A stretch of 64,000 nucleotides of DNA from Sipunculus nudus (GCA_026874595.1 CM049316.1:72445176-72509175), one strand, 5' to 3'. Shown: positions 47,430 through 57,898, counted from the first letter of the stretch. Made by a program: numbers and translations. Notes: a model not told the origin generated them from the letters alone.

Positions 47430-48190
47430 TTTTTGTATGGGTAGGTCACTGTTACCTGTATTCTGCAATCTGCAGGGAAAGAGATGTCATATATTAGCAC
47501 CCAGAATGTCAGATGGGCACAAAGTGTATGCATTAGGCCTAGAATCATCCAGGGAGCAACATCCAGGGACGTTATAAAAAATCTCTTTGGAAGCCAGGAG
47601 ATAGAATATAGACCTATGCGCTATGGGCAAAAGATATGTGAATTTGAGCACCCAGACAGACAGGGTACAAATTGTATCCATTTCCCTTGGAACCTTGTAT
47701 TGTGAAATCATGGGGGTCCTTATTATACATTTCAACTACAGTCAGAAAGGACACAACATCCAGGGAGATCTCAGCAAATCCCATTGGAAACCTGCACCTG
47801 ACAGGCCATAAACATGGTTTGAGCACCTTTAATGCAGAGGCCATGGGTACAAAATGTATGCATTAGGCCTAGGGCCTGGGCAAATCTCCTTTGAAATTTA
47901 ATACTAGGTCATGGTGACCTATATTCTGTGAGCAGTGGGCCAGAAACATGATTTTGAGCCCCCAGACAGGCAGGGTACAAATTGTATCCATTTACTTTGG
48001 AACCTATAATTTTGAAATCCTTGTCCTTGGTAGGTACCCCTATGAATCCTGAATTTTTTTTTGTGTCTTTTTTTCAACATAGTTACATTAGCCATAGGCT
48101 ATTATCACAGGCAATATGTATTTAACATGAATAAAAGAAATGAGCACCCAGTCAAATTCATCTGAGGGTCATGGCCCGTGGGCCACTTGT
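47430..48190 (+). repeat. Dispersed repeat family A, 3' part
   Basis: Modules with GGGCACAAAGTGTATGCATT, AGGCCTAGAATC and CATGATTTTGAGCCCCCAGA, ending with TTCATCTGAGGGTCATGGCC and GTGGGCCACTTGTT followed by a T-run. Overlapping open frames on both strands here are shadows of the repeat. Confidence 0.75.
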
Positions 48191-48621
48191 TTTTTTTTTT
48201 ATTTTTGCCAGTGGTATGTATTTCTTTAAACTGGAAGAAATCACCATAAAAAATTTTCAGTCAGTTGGAAAAATGTCTTTGATCATAGATTTGAGGATTT
48301 CCTTTCTCAGTTTAAGCTGTGTGAACTGTCCCAATGTGGTACCCTCTTTATTAAGAATTCAGTTGTATGTTCAGTTGTATAGGACTACTCAATCTAATGC
48401 TATTAATGACAATCATGGCACTGTAACAGATCAGCAAACAAGCAAAATCCATGAAACTTAAAAGGAAAACCATTATAGCACTTAATACGTTGAAGTCTGA
48501 GTAATCATAACCATTAGATATTGTTTTATCTACTTTGTTATACATGTATCATCATTGGATTACTATAAACATTTGAGTATTGTTTAACAAACAATTTTAC
48601 AAAGCAATAAAATGCACTAAC

Positions 48622-48696
48622 CTGAGATTGGACAATTCTCAGAAGAGTTTCATTGTATGTTTGATTTTGACGATGAACCTCCTGTACCACATCGAG
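48622..48696 (-). CDS. Coiled-coil exon of the minus-strand gene (75 nt)
   Basis: A strong acceptor (TTTTCTCTTGCCAG) and a good donor (TCAG/GTTAGT) enclose 75 bases in phase 0. It encodes 25 residues, LDVVQEVHRQNQTYN then ETLLRIVQSQ, with hydrophobic residues spaced as in an alpha-helical coiled coil. The exon is symmetric and joins cleanly to the 42-nt exon at 60.8 kb upstream and to either the 27-nt exon at 39.05 kb or the alternative last exon at 43.0 kb. The Ty3/gypsy element and three repeat families fill the preceding 12.1 kb intron. The family is not identified. Confidence 0.65.
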
Positions 48697-48834
48697 CTGG
48701 CAAGAGAAAATGTATATTCTTACATTAAGGTTGAAATTTTGATGATGCCAATGGATAACATGGTTGTAACTCCATTCTGAAAATGGGCAGTAGAAGATTG
48801 GGACAACAGAGTTCAAATTATTAGGGCCCCGCTT

Positions 48835-49760
48835 GACAAGCAATGCCCTATAGTGATCACTGTGTCAGTCCGTCCTTCCATCCATCCGTCCTTCTGTCAG
48901 TGACACTTTTTTTTGCATGTGATAACTCAACAACAACCTACTGCAGCTTTCCCAAATTCACAGGGATGATTGGTACCTATGAGGGCTCCAGACCAATTGA
49001 ATTACAGACCTGTCAGAATTCCAATATGGCCACAACAGCCCCATTGCTGTTTTTATTTCGAGCATGATAACTCAACAACAACATACTTCATCTTTCCCAA
49101 ATTAACAGGGATGATTGGTACATATAAGGGCTCAATACCTATTGAATTACAGACCTAGCTGTCAGAATTCCTGTATGGCCACCGAAGCCCAATCACTGAT
49201 CTTATTTTGTGCGCGATAACTCAGCAGCAATATAGGGCTGCCTTCCCCAATTCACAGGGATGATTGGAACATATGAGGGCTCAAGACCTGTTGAATTACA
49301 GACCTGTTGGAATTCCAATAAGGCCTCCACAGCCCAATTGCTGATTTTATTTTGTGCATGATAACTTAACAACATTATACTTCAGCTTTCCCAGCTTCAC
49401 AGGGATGATTGGAACCTATCCCTTTCGGAATTCCAATATGGCAGCCAGAGCACAATGGAGGCTTTTCATTTGCACCTGATACTCAACAAAAACATGAGCA
49501 CTTTATCTTTATCATTTTCTCAGGGATCATTGGGGCTTTTGAGGACTCAATCCCTATCAAATTACAGACCTGTTGGAATTCCAATAAGGCTCCCAGAGCA
49601 CAATTTGGGATTTTATTTTAAGTCCGATATCTCAACAAGAACATGCTTGATTTTCCTCATTTACATAGAGATGATTGGTACATGTAAGGGCTCCATCTCT
49701 ATGGATTTGCAGACCTGTTCAAATTCAAATATTGCCACCAGAGTACAATAATGATTGCTA
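48835..49760 (+). repeat. Dispersed repeat with about six units of 147 bp
   Basis: Starts GCCCTATAGTGATCACTGTG followed by TCCGTCCTTCC. The line CACAGGGATGATTGGTACC recurs near 48959, 49105, 49253, 49399, 49521 and 49667, with GATAACTCAACAACAACATAC and CAGACCTGTTGGAATTCC in each unit. Non-coding. Confidence 0.88.
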
Positions 49761-50034
49761 TTGCACACATTATTTCAGACATATTTTCTCTAATATTATT
49801 TAACGCTCTGAACACAGCACTTGACCTCCTGGTGACCTTCCACTCACATGCTGTGAGAAATAGCAGGTTTCTTCAGGTTTGGCAAGGTGCCAAACACCCT
49901 GTCAGTTTGCGTTAGATAAACTAAAATCTGATTGGCTCTGCATTTAAACAAATCTGCAGAACTGGTAGAAGAAATCTGATTGGCTTAGCATCTAAACAAA
50001 CATGGCAAGCCTGTGTAGCACGGCAAGAGAGGAA
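49761..50034. other. Stretch with a 51-bp direct duplication
   Basis: Two copies of AAATCTGATTGGCT about 51 bp apart near 49923 and 49974. No gene seen. Confidence 0.6.
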
Positions 50035-51093
50035 ATACTGTGGAAGTGGTTTTGTTAGCAGTTTTTTTTTGCGCTTTTGCGCGGGAGCGTGATTTGCGCT
50101 CAATTAAGAACCAGAATATTTAGAACACCCAAGACATGTTCGTGTAGTTTTTTTGGTTTTTTTTTACCGTAGGGTGCTGACACCATTGTTAGGTACAAGT
50201 AAACATTATTAGCAAATTGTATAGACAATGATGTGTCATATAAGTGGTTAATATTTAATGAGGCCCTTAGAAATTAACAACACTTTTATATACAAAATTT
50301 ATTTTGTATACACAAAAGTCTAGTGTTTTTATCTTAATTTTGGTATTCACCCAGGCGGCGGGCGCTTGGCAGGTTGTGATGTCACAATAGCTGATCGATG
50401 CAATTGTTCACCACTTGGAAGACTGCAGAATTCTAGCCTGACACACAGTCATATGAGTCTTAGTATACCTCTTTTTGGGGTCGCTTGAGTGGAGGTTTCA
50501 TCAACCAGGATGTTAGAGTAGTCATGGTGCTAGTATTAAGATTGCATAGCAAGTGGTATTTTAGCTGAAAACCACTCCAATCAATAGTGATTTGTAGAAA
50601 CAACTGTGAAACATATATAGCCTTTGAAGATCTTTAAAACCACTCTCAAAATGTCTTTGAAGTATGACCAAGAGTTTATAGCTGCGATTGTGGTCAGCTC
50701 TGATTGTTGTCCACACATAGCAGGCTGCTTCTAGTTAGTTATCACAGTTGCTGTTACTCATATGTCAAACAGCTTGTCTGTGTGCAGTACCATAGCATCA
50801 TCAAACATAATTAGTCCTGGTAATTACATTTTGTTTACCCAATGCAATCACAGTGCTCACTAGCCCGTAGCCAGGTAGCATGTAGGCCCTACCAGTTACC
50901 CGAAGCTTGTTAGGTTGAAGGTAGGTTGGGTCACAAACATATCTTTAATGTTACTGTTTAAATATTTAGAATTTGATACAAATTGAAAATCCCATACATA
51001 CTGATTTGCCTGAAAAATTGGAACTGCGCTAATGCAGTCAAATGGAAAATGCGCGAAAATTCAGACGCGCCAAATTAACCACTTCCACAGTAT
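50035..51093. repeat. Inverted repeat pair about 1 kb apart
   Basis: ATACTGTGGAAGTGGTT at 50035-50051 recurs as its exact reverse complement at 51077-51093. Inside both ends lie GCGC/CGCG-rich tracts. This may mark the termini of a non-autonomous DNA transposon. The intervening 1 kb has no supported gene. Confidence 0.45.
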
Positions 51094-51095
51094 GC

Positions 51096-51233
51096 AGACA
51101 GTGGGGGATTACTGACCTCTGGCCACACCAGCAAGTCAGTATAGAGAATGTGTTGAAAGTTGACGATTGCATCATATCTATTCCAACAGGGGGTGGAAAA
51201 AGTCTGCGCTACCAAGTGTTTTCCACCACAGTG
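51096..51233 (+). pseudogene. RecQ-like helicase fragment
   Basis: The translated segment contains WGITDLWPHQQ, DCIISIPTGGGKSLRYQV: the Q-motif-like region and motif I (Walker A at 51183-51203) of RecQ-family DNA helicases, which unwind DNA using ATP. The open frame could start at 51042, but similarity begins about 18 codons later. After motif I the similarity is lost, with no motifs Ia-VI, and a stop follows at about 51306. This is a scrap, probably of a gene or repeat carrying a RecQ-type gene, and it overlaps the right arm of the inverted repeat. Confidence 0.7.
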
Positions 51234-51299
51234 CAAAGTTATGGTATCTCTAAGAACATCTGCAGGGGGAATTCTACAGAGACAGCACCGCCTGGTGGC

Positions 51300-51990
51300 C
51301 AAACCTGACCAGCAACCGTGCAGGATTAATGCAGCGGGTAGTGTATCAATTAGCTGTGACTGCTGCTTATGGAGCATAATATTATTTGAACTAGTAGGAT
51401 TATTTTCCTTGTGCATATGGGTAAAAACCTGTATCTGTTCATCATATTATTCAACTTTAATCTAAACATTTCACCCATATGTAAACTATTCAAGCACTAC
51501 CAGAAATGCGGAGCCCTCTGCGGACCATTGTCCGTCCACATCTAGTTTTTGGTGAAATTTCTGTTTCTTTCTTTATCTCATATTGAACTCTGGTGGCACC
51601 ACCTATAATCATTTTTCCATTATGGGCATCTATGCATCTATTTAAGGTGAAATATATATCACATCATATATCTCAGGAATGCTGTAAGCTATTGACCTGA
51701 AATTTTGCACAATAATAGCTAGATCATGGACAGACATTATGTATCATGTATACAATGCAAGTCCCTGTCTTTTACCAAATATCTCAGCAACCCAAGCAGC
51801 AGTCACCATAAATCTTTACAGACATTAATGAATGAATGTGAATATATAAAAAATTAACTTTTGGTGAGGCCACCTATGTTGACCTTTCTGTGGCCAGAAA
51901 TGGTCTTTTCAGCTGTTTGCAAAATAGGTCAAAGTTTTAGCTCAGCTATAATATTATAGTGAGCAATTTCCTAGAGGATAGGAAATAATT
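51300..51990. repeat. Dispersed repeat remnants
   Basis: Contains CTCTGGTGGCACCACCTATA, GACCTGAAATTTTGCACAA, and a truncated family A 5' end TTTTAGCTCAGCTATAATAT near 51940. The matching 3' end is at about 58434-58471, on the far side of the Ty3/gypsy element, which suggests the latter inserted into a family A copy. No gene. Confidence 0.45.
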
Positions 51991-51999
51991 AAATTGAGG

Positions 52000-52321
52000 T
52001 CAGCTTCAATCAGCTTGAGGTGACACAACACTCTAATTAAGATTACTTCCTATACCTTTAGTTACGTCCATGCCTCCTCTAATTATCAAGGTACTGATGC
52101 CTTCTCAGTTGCTAATTGCAATCAGGGTAGCGGCCGGCTGGTAGAGAGCCGAGGCCGAGTGAGTTGAAAGTCAGACTGAGAGCTGTTCGGAAGTCCGGCT
52201 CATACTTGTCAACTTATTATTATCAAAAACCATCGATGTTTATGCCTGTATCAAGTTATATTCTACAAATAAACGTTTTATATTTATCGGCTGCATCCTG
52301 ACTTATCGGGGGACCTCTACA
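52000..52321 (+). repeat. Partial 5' LTR of a Ty3/gypsy element
   Basis: The segment ends in CTCTACA at 52315-52321, the exact inverted counterpart of TGTAGAG found right after the polypurine tract at 57899. It contains an AATAAA at about 52267. The expected LTR start (TGTAGAGTATC) is absent upstream, so the left (U3) side appears deleted. The left boundary is not determined. Confidence 0.55.
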
Positions 52322-52427
52322 CTGGCGAGCGTGCCTAAAAGTGGACCTTTACCCCTGTGAGTACTAAGTTCATCCGAAATCATAATCCCACAAGTAAGTG
52401 GTGAGAACTTTTATTTTGCCGGTAAAC

Positions 52428-53357
52428 ATGAATGAAGGACAACAACAGGCGATTCAGGCCCAACCAGTAATGATCCACCCAGAGCAAATGGCACTACTTC
52501 AAAATTGCATGCAAGCCCAAGCGGGCCAACATGCCATCAACCAAAGACGCTATCAGATAGAAGACTTAGTGAGAAGAACACGTACCTGCGATGCTTCCAC
52601 ATACACAGCCTTGAAACGCTGGCTTAAAGAGGTTGAGTACACCCAAAGCTACACAGCGGATAATACGGTGCTTATAGAGGTCGCCCTAAAAACGTCCGAC
52701 GGCGAACTTAGGGACGAAATAGAACAATTTCTGACAGAGTACGCCGCCGGGGCCCCAAACAGAGACCCAATTCTGCGTAACCAAACACCTTGGGGACACT
52801 TTAAACAACATATTTCAAGGACATTCTTGCCTCCAAAGGAGGAAGAAGAGCTACGAGAAAAATTGCACCGCATGAAACAGGGCCCAGGCGAAACAGTCGC
52901 CTCCTTCAATCGCCGCTTCAAGTCCGCAGCAGAAGAGGCTTACCCAGCAGCCCTCAGGAATCTGGACCAGCAACGTGTGCTTCTCAAAGACTACACAGCG
53001 GCACTACACGATCTGCAGGTAAGACGCCCTGTTGTCCATTCCGATCCGCAAACAGTTGAACAGGCCATGGTTAAAGCTGCTGAAATAGAGGTAGCCGAAA
53101 AACGATTAAACTCCCTAGTTACACCAACTGAAAGAATAGAGGAGCCTATGGACATTTCGGCAATTCACCCAAAACAAGCCCCCTTAAATGAAACTGACAT
53201 CGCTAGAGTAATCGACCAGAGACTAGCTGCCCTGTCCATTTCGGCCGTTTCGCACGCACAGCCCCATCAAAATTCAAAATTTCCCGCCCCAAACAATCCA
53301 CAACGACAAACAAACCGTGGATCCAACACAAGACATACGAACCCCCAGCTTGGATAA
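52428..53357 (+). CDS. Gag-like protein of the Ty3/gypsy element
   Basis: 309 codons from the ATG at 52428. An upstream GTG at 52398 is in frame but not a plausible eukaryotic start. The N-terminus is Gln-rich. Residues about 120-200 have the retrotransposon Gag pattern: WGHFKQHISRTFLPP, then LHRMKQGPGETVASF and RFKSAAEEAYPA. The product would form the particle shell that packages the element's RNA. The frame stops at 53357, just before the zinc knuckle, which is in the -1 frame. Whether this is a programmed shift or decay is unclear, but the later return to the original frame favours decay. Confidence 0.85.
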   Translation: MNEGQQQAIQAQPVMIHPEQMALLQNCMQAQAGQHAINQRRYQIEDLVRRTRTCDASTYTALKRWLKEVEYTQSYTADNTVLIEVALKTSDGELRDEIEQFLTEYAAGAPNRDPILRNQTPWGHFKQHISRTFLPPKEEEELREKLHRMKQGPGETVASFNRRFKSAAEEAYPAALRNLDQQRVLLKDYTAALHDLQVRRPVVHSDPQTVEQAMVKAAEIEVAEKRLNSLVTPTERIEEPMDISAIHPKQAPLNETDIARVIDQRLAALSISAVSHAQPHQNSKFPAPNNPQRQTNRGSNTRHTNPQLG

Positions 53358-53551
53358 CAGACGGCCGACCAATATGTTATGAATTTGATAAGGAAAACCA
53401 TTTTGCGAGACAATGCTTAGTACGACAGTCCAGACTCGCTAATGGAGGGACTTATGTACCCGACAACCAAACAGACAAACGACAGGTCATAGACGCCCTT
53501 TTGGCCCAGGTTTCACCCAAAGATTCCCCTCAACTTACTCTAACAATTTAA
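53345..53551 (+). pseudogene. Gag zinc-knuckle segment, out of frame and mutated
   Basis: In the -1 frame relative to Gag a CCHC-like box can be read: Cys at 53375, His at 53399 and Cys at 53414 with canonical CX2-X4HX4C spacing. The second cysteine position (53384) is Phe, so the zinc site is broken. The frame ends with TAA at 53549-53551, where the protease frame takes over. Confidence 0.75.
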
Positions 53552-53951
53552 ACTAGAAATCGCCGCAGCCCTAGGTACAGTCAGGCCCCAGATCACACTA
53601 AACTGCAATGATATCACAATCAAGGCTTTAATTGACACTGGAGCATCTCGTACCCTGCTGCGGCGTGACCTCTTTGAGCGTATCTGTTCACAAACTGAGA
53701 GAATCCCTTTGCTTAAATCCACATCAATTTCACTCCAGTCCGTCATGGGAAAAACTGAAATTCATGTTGACCAGATAGGTCCGTTACAAGTGATCGTTAT
53801 CACCAATATGTCGGATGAAATGATTATTGGGATTGATGCTTTAACCCAGGGAAAAGCCTCCCTTAACTTACATCATAAAAGCATGTCTTGGTTTTACACA
53901 CACGTGGCCTCTGATCTCTCATGCGTCACATGGTGTCGCTGGTTGTTCTGA
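53544..53951 (+). pseudogene. Aspartic protease of the Ty3/gypsy element
   Basis: In the same frame as Gag. The catalytic DTGAS is at 53634-53648, preceded by a hydrophobic beta-strand pattern (TIKALI) and followed by an IIGID flap-end motif, as in retroviral-type proteases that mature the polyprotein. The frame stops at 53949-53951 before the RT, which is read one base on. Confidence 0.85.
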
Positions 53952-54786
53952 TACACTCCCTGCGACGGGTTTCCCAGAAATCGATGATGTTATTATTGAA
54001 TTTAAGAATGTTTTCTCCGGCCCTGGCAATCCTAATGGTTTTCATAAAGGTACGCCTATGAGAATCATAACCGATGGTCCCCCTATTTATCAGAGGGTAT
54101 ACCGCACACCACTGAAAAGACGAGATGTGATTTCTGACAAAATTGAAGAAATGTTGGCGGCAATCGTCATACGGCCCTCGTGTAGCCCGTGGGCTAGTCC
54201 AGTCACTTTAGTACCTAAGAAAGAACCAGGATCAGTCCGTTTTTGTGTGAACTATAGGGCTTTAAATGGTGTCACGAGAAAAGATCGATACCCTTTACAA
54301 CGTATTGACGAAATTTTTGACCTCCTGGGCGGTAGCGCTGTATTTACCACATTAGATTTGAAGAGCGGGTACCACCAACTTGCAATAGATCCCCATGATA
54401 CGGAAAAAACGGCTTTTATCTGTCACAGAGGCCAATTCGAATTCCTCAGAGTCCCGTTCGGACTTTGTAACGCGCCCAGTTTCTTCCAAAGGACAATGGA
54501 AACAATATTTCGCGACCTCATAGGGGTCTGTGTATTTGTGTATATAGATGATATTGTCATTTTTAGCCCGGATATGAAATCTCATGTGCAACATGTCCGT
54601 AGTGTTCTTAAACGGTTACAAGAGGCTAACCTGCGACTCAAACCGTCCAAATGTGCTTTTGCACGTGAGAAAGTCAAATTACTGGGTTATATCATTAATG
54701 CATCCGGGGTCCACCCAGATCCAGACAAAACAGCTGCTATTCAAGCGATGACCCCCCCCCCCCCCCTACTAACCAAAAACAGTTAA
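53937..54786 (+). pseudogene. Reverse transcriptase domain of the Ty3/gypsy element
   Basis: Motifs in order: WASPVTLVPKK, RFCVNYRALN, TTLDLKSGYHQLAI, RVPFGLCNAPSFFQRTM and the catalytic YIDD at 54541-54552, then LLGYIINASG. This is the full RT palm and thumb start. A C15 run at 54752-54766 shifts the frame, giving a stop at 54784; the continuation is in the next frame. Confidence 0.93.
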
Positions 54787-55420
54787 GATCGTTTTTGGGC
54801 ATGAGCAATTACTACCGTAATTCAATTCCAGGTTATGCAGCAAAAGCAGCCCAATTCACTGATCTGCTAAAAAAGAAGTGTGCTTTTGTATGGCGTCCCA
54901 AGCACGATCTAGCTTACAGAGACCTCCAGAATGCCCTGGTGTCAACCCCTGTCTTAGCTTTCCCCCGCACAGATTTGCCCTACTCCTTGTATTCGGACGC
55001 CAGTGACATAGCTATAGGAGCTGTGCTTACACAAACCCATGGAAATGGCCAACACAAGGTGATACAGTACTTTTCACAGCAACTAACAGACGTCTAACGA
55101 CGCTGGTCCACAATTGAAAAGGAGGCATATGCTATAGTAAGCGCAGTGCAAAAACTCAGGCCCTATATCCTGGAATCCGAGTTTACAATTTACACTGACC
55201 ACAAACCTCTCCTCTCGTTATTTGATAAGAAACTCCTCAATGCCAAATTGGCTAGGTGGGCCCTTATCCTGTCAGAATATTCGGCTCCCATCCGATATTT
55301 TAAAAGATCAGATAACGTGTGTGCGGATTTTCTATCCAGGCCAACCGGCCAGCCCATAGCAATAATCGATGTTGATCATGAGTGGGTAGACCCAAAAGCG
55401 TACCCCGACGACATCACATT
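54767..55420 (+). pseudogene. RNase H region of the Ty3/gypsy element
   Basis: After the poly-C slip the frame reads SFLGMSNYYR, then YSDASDIAIGAVLTQ, IYTDHKPLLSLF and CADFLSRP, the RNase H-like domain typical of gypsy elements that removes the RNA strand. A TAA at 55095-55097 interrupts it. The frame is open again afterwards, so this is a point nonsense mutation. Confidence 0.9.
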
Positions 55421-55883
55421 CGAGCAACTACCTTGTCTGGCTGATCACCTCAATCTAGAAGAGGTCGCCAAAGCGCAACAAGCAGAATTCCCTGACTTAA
55501 TTTTGGCAGCATCTGACCCAAACCACTCTGAATATGTCCTGATTAATGACGTCCTGTATTCTATTAGGCGGCCCACTAGGGAGTCGGCCGAATACCCCTG
55601 TTTAGTACTCCCCAGCAAATATCGCGATTCTGTCATTAATAGGGCCCATAGAGAGGTCGGTCATATGGCTACTCTCAAAACCCTAAACCGCTTGCGTGAA
55701 TCATATCTCTGGCCAGCTATGCGACAGGAAGTTCGGGCTATCTTGGCTCGTTGTACAGTTTGTATCCCCCACTCACGAAAAAGAGAAAACGCCTATGGGT
55801 ACTATGCCACAGCCCATTTCCCCAATGCAGATGATTTCTATGGACTTAATTGGTCCTTTCACGAACTCCACACTGGGCAATAA
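55421..55883 (+). pseudogene. Integrase N-terminal zinc-binding region
   Basis: It carries the H2C2 finger: AHREVGH, then CTVC at about 55751-55762, preceded by the usual YPCLVLP strand. It is in frame with RNase H. Around 55790 the open frame and the catalytic core diverge, so a frameshift separates them; this frame ends at 55883. Confidence 0.85.
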
Positions 55884-56907
55884 GTATGTCCTAACAATAA
55901 TTGACCATTTAAGTGGGTTTGCGGAAGCTTACCCTCTGCAGTCTAAATCCAATGAGGCAGTCTGGAGGGCCTTTGCTAATCAGTTCATTCCCTCCCATGG
56001 GATTCCCGAAGTAGTCCTAACAGACAATGGGACGGAGTTCTGTACAGGTGCCTTCATGCAATACATGAAAGACCTCGGCATAGATCATAGGCGTTCAACT
56101 CCACAGCATCCCGCCTCCAATGGCCGCATCGAACGGTTTAACCGCTCCTTCAAAGAAATTCTAAATAAGTTAGTAAACAACAAACCAAACCAATGGGAAA
56201 ACTATGTTGGAGACGTATTGTTTGCACACAGGGTGAGCGTTAGCAGTGTAACGGGCTATTCCCCGTTTTACTTGTTGTATGGAAGACAACCGAGACTGCC
56301 CCTTGGTCGCTTACTTCAAGCTGCAACCTCAATCTCCCCTTTTGGTAATAGACTGGACGACCTTTCAGAAGCGTTCTCCATAGCTAATGAAAACACCCGG
56401 TACGCTAGGGAAACTAACAGAGCAGCCATAAACAAACGGGCTAATGCAAAACAGATACAAGTAGGGGACACAGTAGTTTTACTTGCTCCAGAGCCAATTA
56501 CGTTTTCTTTTAAGTGGGACCCTCAATGGCAGGTCTTCAGAATTTCTGGGCTTACATGTCACTTGCGAAATCAGGTCACGGGTGAATTGAAAAAAGTACA
56601 CAGAGACCATGTGAAATTAGTGGACCCTGACCTTGTCTGGGATGAACTTCCCCCGCGCCCTAAGAGGTCACGCAGCCGCCCAGCCTGGGATGCTCCAATT
56701 ACCCCAACCTGTAATCAGACTAATCAGAATCAGCCTGCCACGGGCAATCCGGACAATACCCCAGACCAAGACCCCCATGACGCCGAATGTAACAACACTA
56801 ATGACCCTATCACGAGCACACCCGACACCGCCGAATCAGATATCGACATGCCTAGCCGCCCCCCCAACCCCGTTGGCCAATCAAGTTCCTTCACAACCAA
56901 TGCATGA
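55786..56907 (+). pseudogene. Integrase catalytic core and C-terminal part
   Basis: The D,D35E triad is intact: Asp at 55843 (MDLIGPF), Asp at 56023 (TDNGTEF) and Glu at 56131 (GRIERFN), spaced 59 and 35 residues. A GPY/F-like module follows (FKWDPQWQVFRISG, then HRDHVKLV). After that comes a low-complexity Pro/Asn/Thr-rich tail. The tail probably shifts frame at the C-run near 56861, since a basic and then acidic sequence continues in the next frame to 57085. Confidence 0.9.
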
Positions 56908-57085
56908 GCATATAACAAAACGTGCCCGGTCACCCTCCCCCGTAGACTCCACACCTCACTCTATACGTAACCCTCGACTCAGACAGATCAAGAGAGTTAA
57001 ATACAATAATGTGTTGGAAGCTACTGATTTTTTGGACGACGTACTTTCTGATAATTCAGATGATAAATGGCCGACATATACCTGA
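56860..57085 (+). pseudogene. Likely continuation of the Pol tail in another frame
   Basis: Read in the frame ending at 57085: a basic stretch (KRARSPSP, RLRQIKRVKY), then an acidic end (FLDDVLSDNSDDKW). It overlaps the end of the integrase frame. This could be the true C-terminus after a slip at a run of seven C. Confidence 0.5.
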
Positions 57086-57136
57086 CGATGTACACATTAT
57101 TCAATACCCTCAAGGTGTCGCAGCCCAAATTGTTGA

Positions 57137-57457
57137 CAATATATATGGCCTGAAAGCGGAATGGACAACACTTGTCTTACTGCAGAAACCAGAACCAGAC
57201 CCTCGCCTGTTCTCAATTCACCAGGCACTGAAGAAAATTCTACAGAGAAATAATTTCCTCCCCCGACGCATTCGTGGGTCAACACTTCGCTCATCATCTC
57301 AGTTCTTAGTGTTGTGATCCTGTGCGTTATTTTACTCAAGTGCGCTCTTCCCGCCTGCCGTCGGCACCTGGAAAAACCGACCTCAGACTCAGCCACACAG
57401 GGAAATCAACATCATCAAGTTTGGGCCCGTATCCCAAACCAAGTGATGCAAGTGTAA
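57137..57457 (+). pseudogene. Possible env-like remnant with C-terminal membrane anchor
   Basis: One frame, interrupted by TAA at 57251-57253, contains two N-X-S/T sequons (near 57239 and 57281), a hydrophobic stretch of about 17-20 residues starting SLIISVLSVVIL (from about 57287), then a Cys/Arg-containing stop-transfer and a hydrophilic tail ending at TAA 57455-57457. Position after integrase, glycosylation sites, anchor and short tail fit the end of a retroviral-type envelope protein. Most of an ectodomain is missing. It could also be chance, as AT-rich hydrophobic frames are common. No fusion peptide or furin site is seen. Confidence 0.35.
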
Positions 57458-57898
57458 TGCTACACCGCTTATTAGGACTTCATTATTTCTTTTTTAATAT
57501 TATTGGACTCTTTGCTTGTTTTTTTTTTCTTTTATCTATTGTATATATGTCATGTATTCACTTATCTATATAGTTAGATCAAATAATGTTCGTATCGGAT
57601 GTACCTTGAATTATCCTAAGTGAGGGTTTTCCCGCTTTACATTATCGCCATTACTCTATATGAATCAATTTATTTGCCTCCATCAATTTATTTGCCTCCA
57701 TGATATGATGTATCAGTAAAATAATAATGATAATAATTAATATTACTTGTTGTCGTAAAATTAGTACCAGTATTAGTACCAGCATCAGTTTGTTTTCGAG
57801 CGCTTAAGCGCAGTTTGATATTTTGGTGAACATAACATGTGTGTCTTTATTTTAAAAGTAAAAATGTCAGCATTTTTACTAGATAGATGGGGGAGGTG

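Larger units (their letters stand above)
52322..57898 (+). mobile_element. Ty3/gypsy LTR retrotransposon, internal region, decayed
   Basis: About 5.58 kb between the CTCTACA end of the 5' LTR and TGTAGAG of the 3' LTR. The primer binding site region begins with TGGCGAGCGTGCC at 52323, and a polypurine tract GGGGGAGG precedes the 3' LTR. Order is Gag, zinc knuckle, aspartic protease, RT, RNase H, integrase (zinc finger, D,D35E core, GPY/F-like C-terminal part), then a tail with a predicted membrane anchor. This domain order is diagnostic of Ty3/gypsy (Metaviridae-like) elements. Frameshifts, a homopolymer slip and in-frame stops make it inactive. Its G/C content is higher than that of the surrounding introns. 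It is antisense to the inferred host gene. Confidence 0.93.

Noticed and set aside
50998-51012. 8-nt exon between TTTTTCAG and GTATGT on the minus strand
   Set aside because: Too short to support, and its length would break the phase between the 60.8 and 48.7 kb exons.
52398-52427. GTG start for the Gag-like ORF
   Set aside because: GTG initiation is not expected in an animal element; an in-frame ATG ten codons downstream is the natural start.
57322-57573. Hydrophobic open frame at the end of the Ty3/gypsy element
   Set aside because: It runs through AT-rich, T-run sequence in a different frame from the more structured anchor-and-tail reading, and starts inside it.
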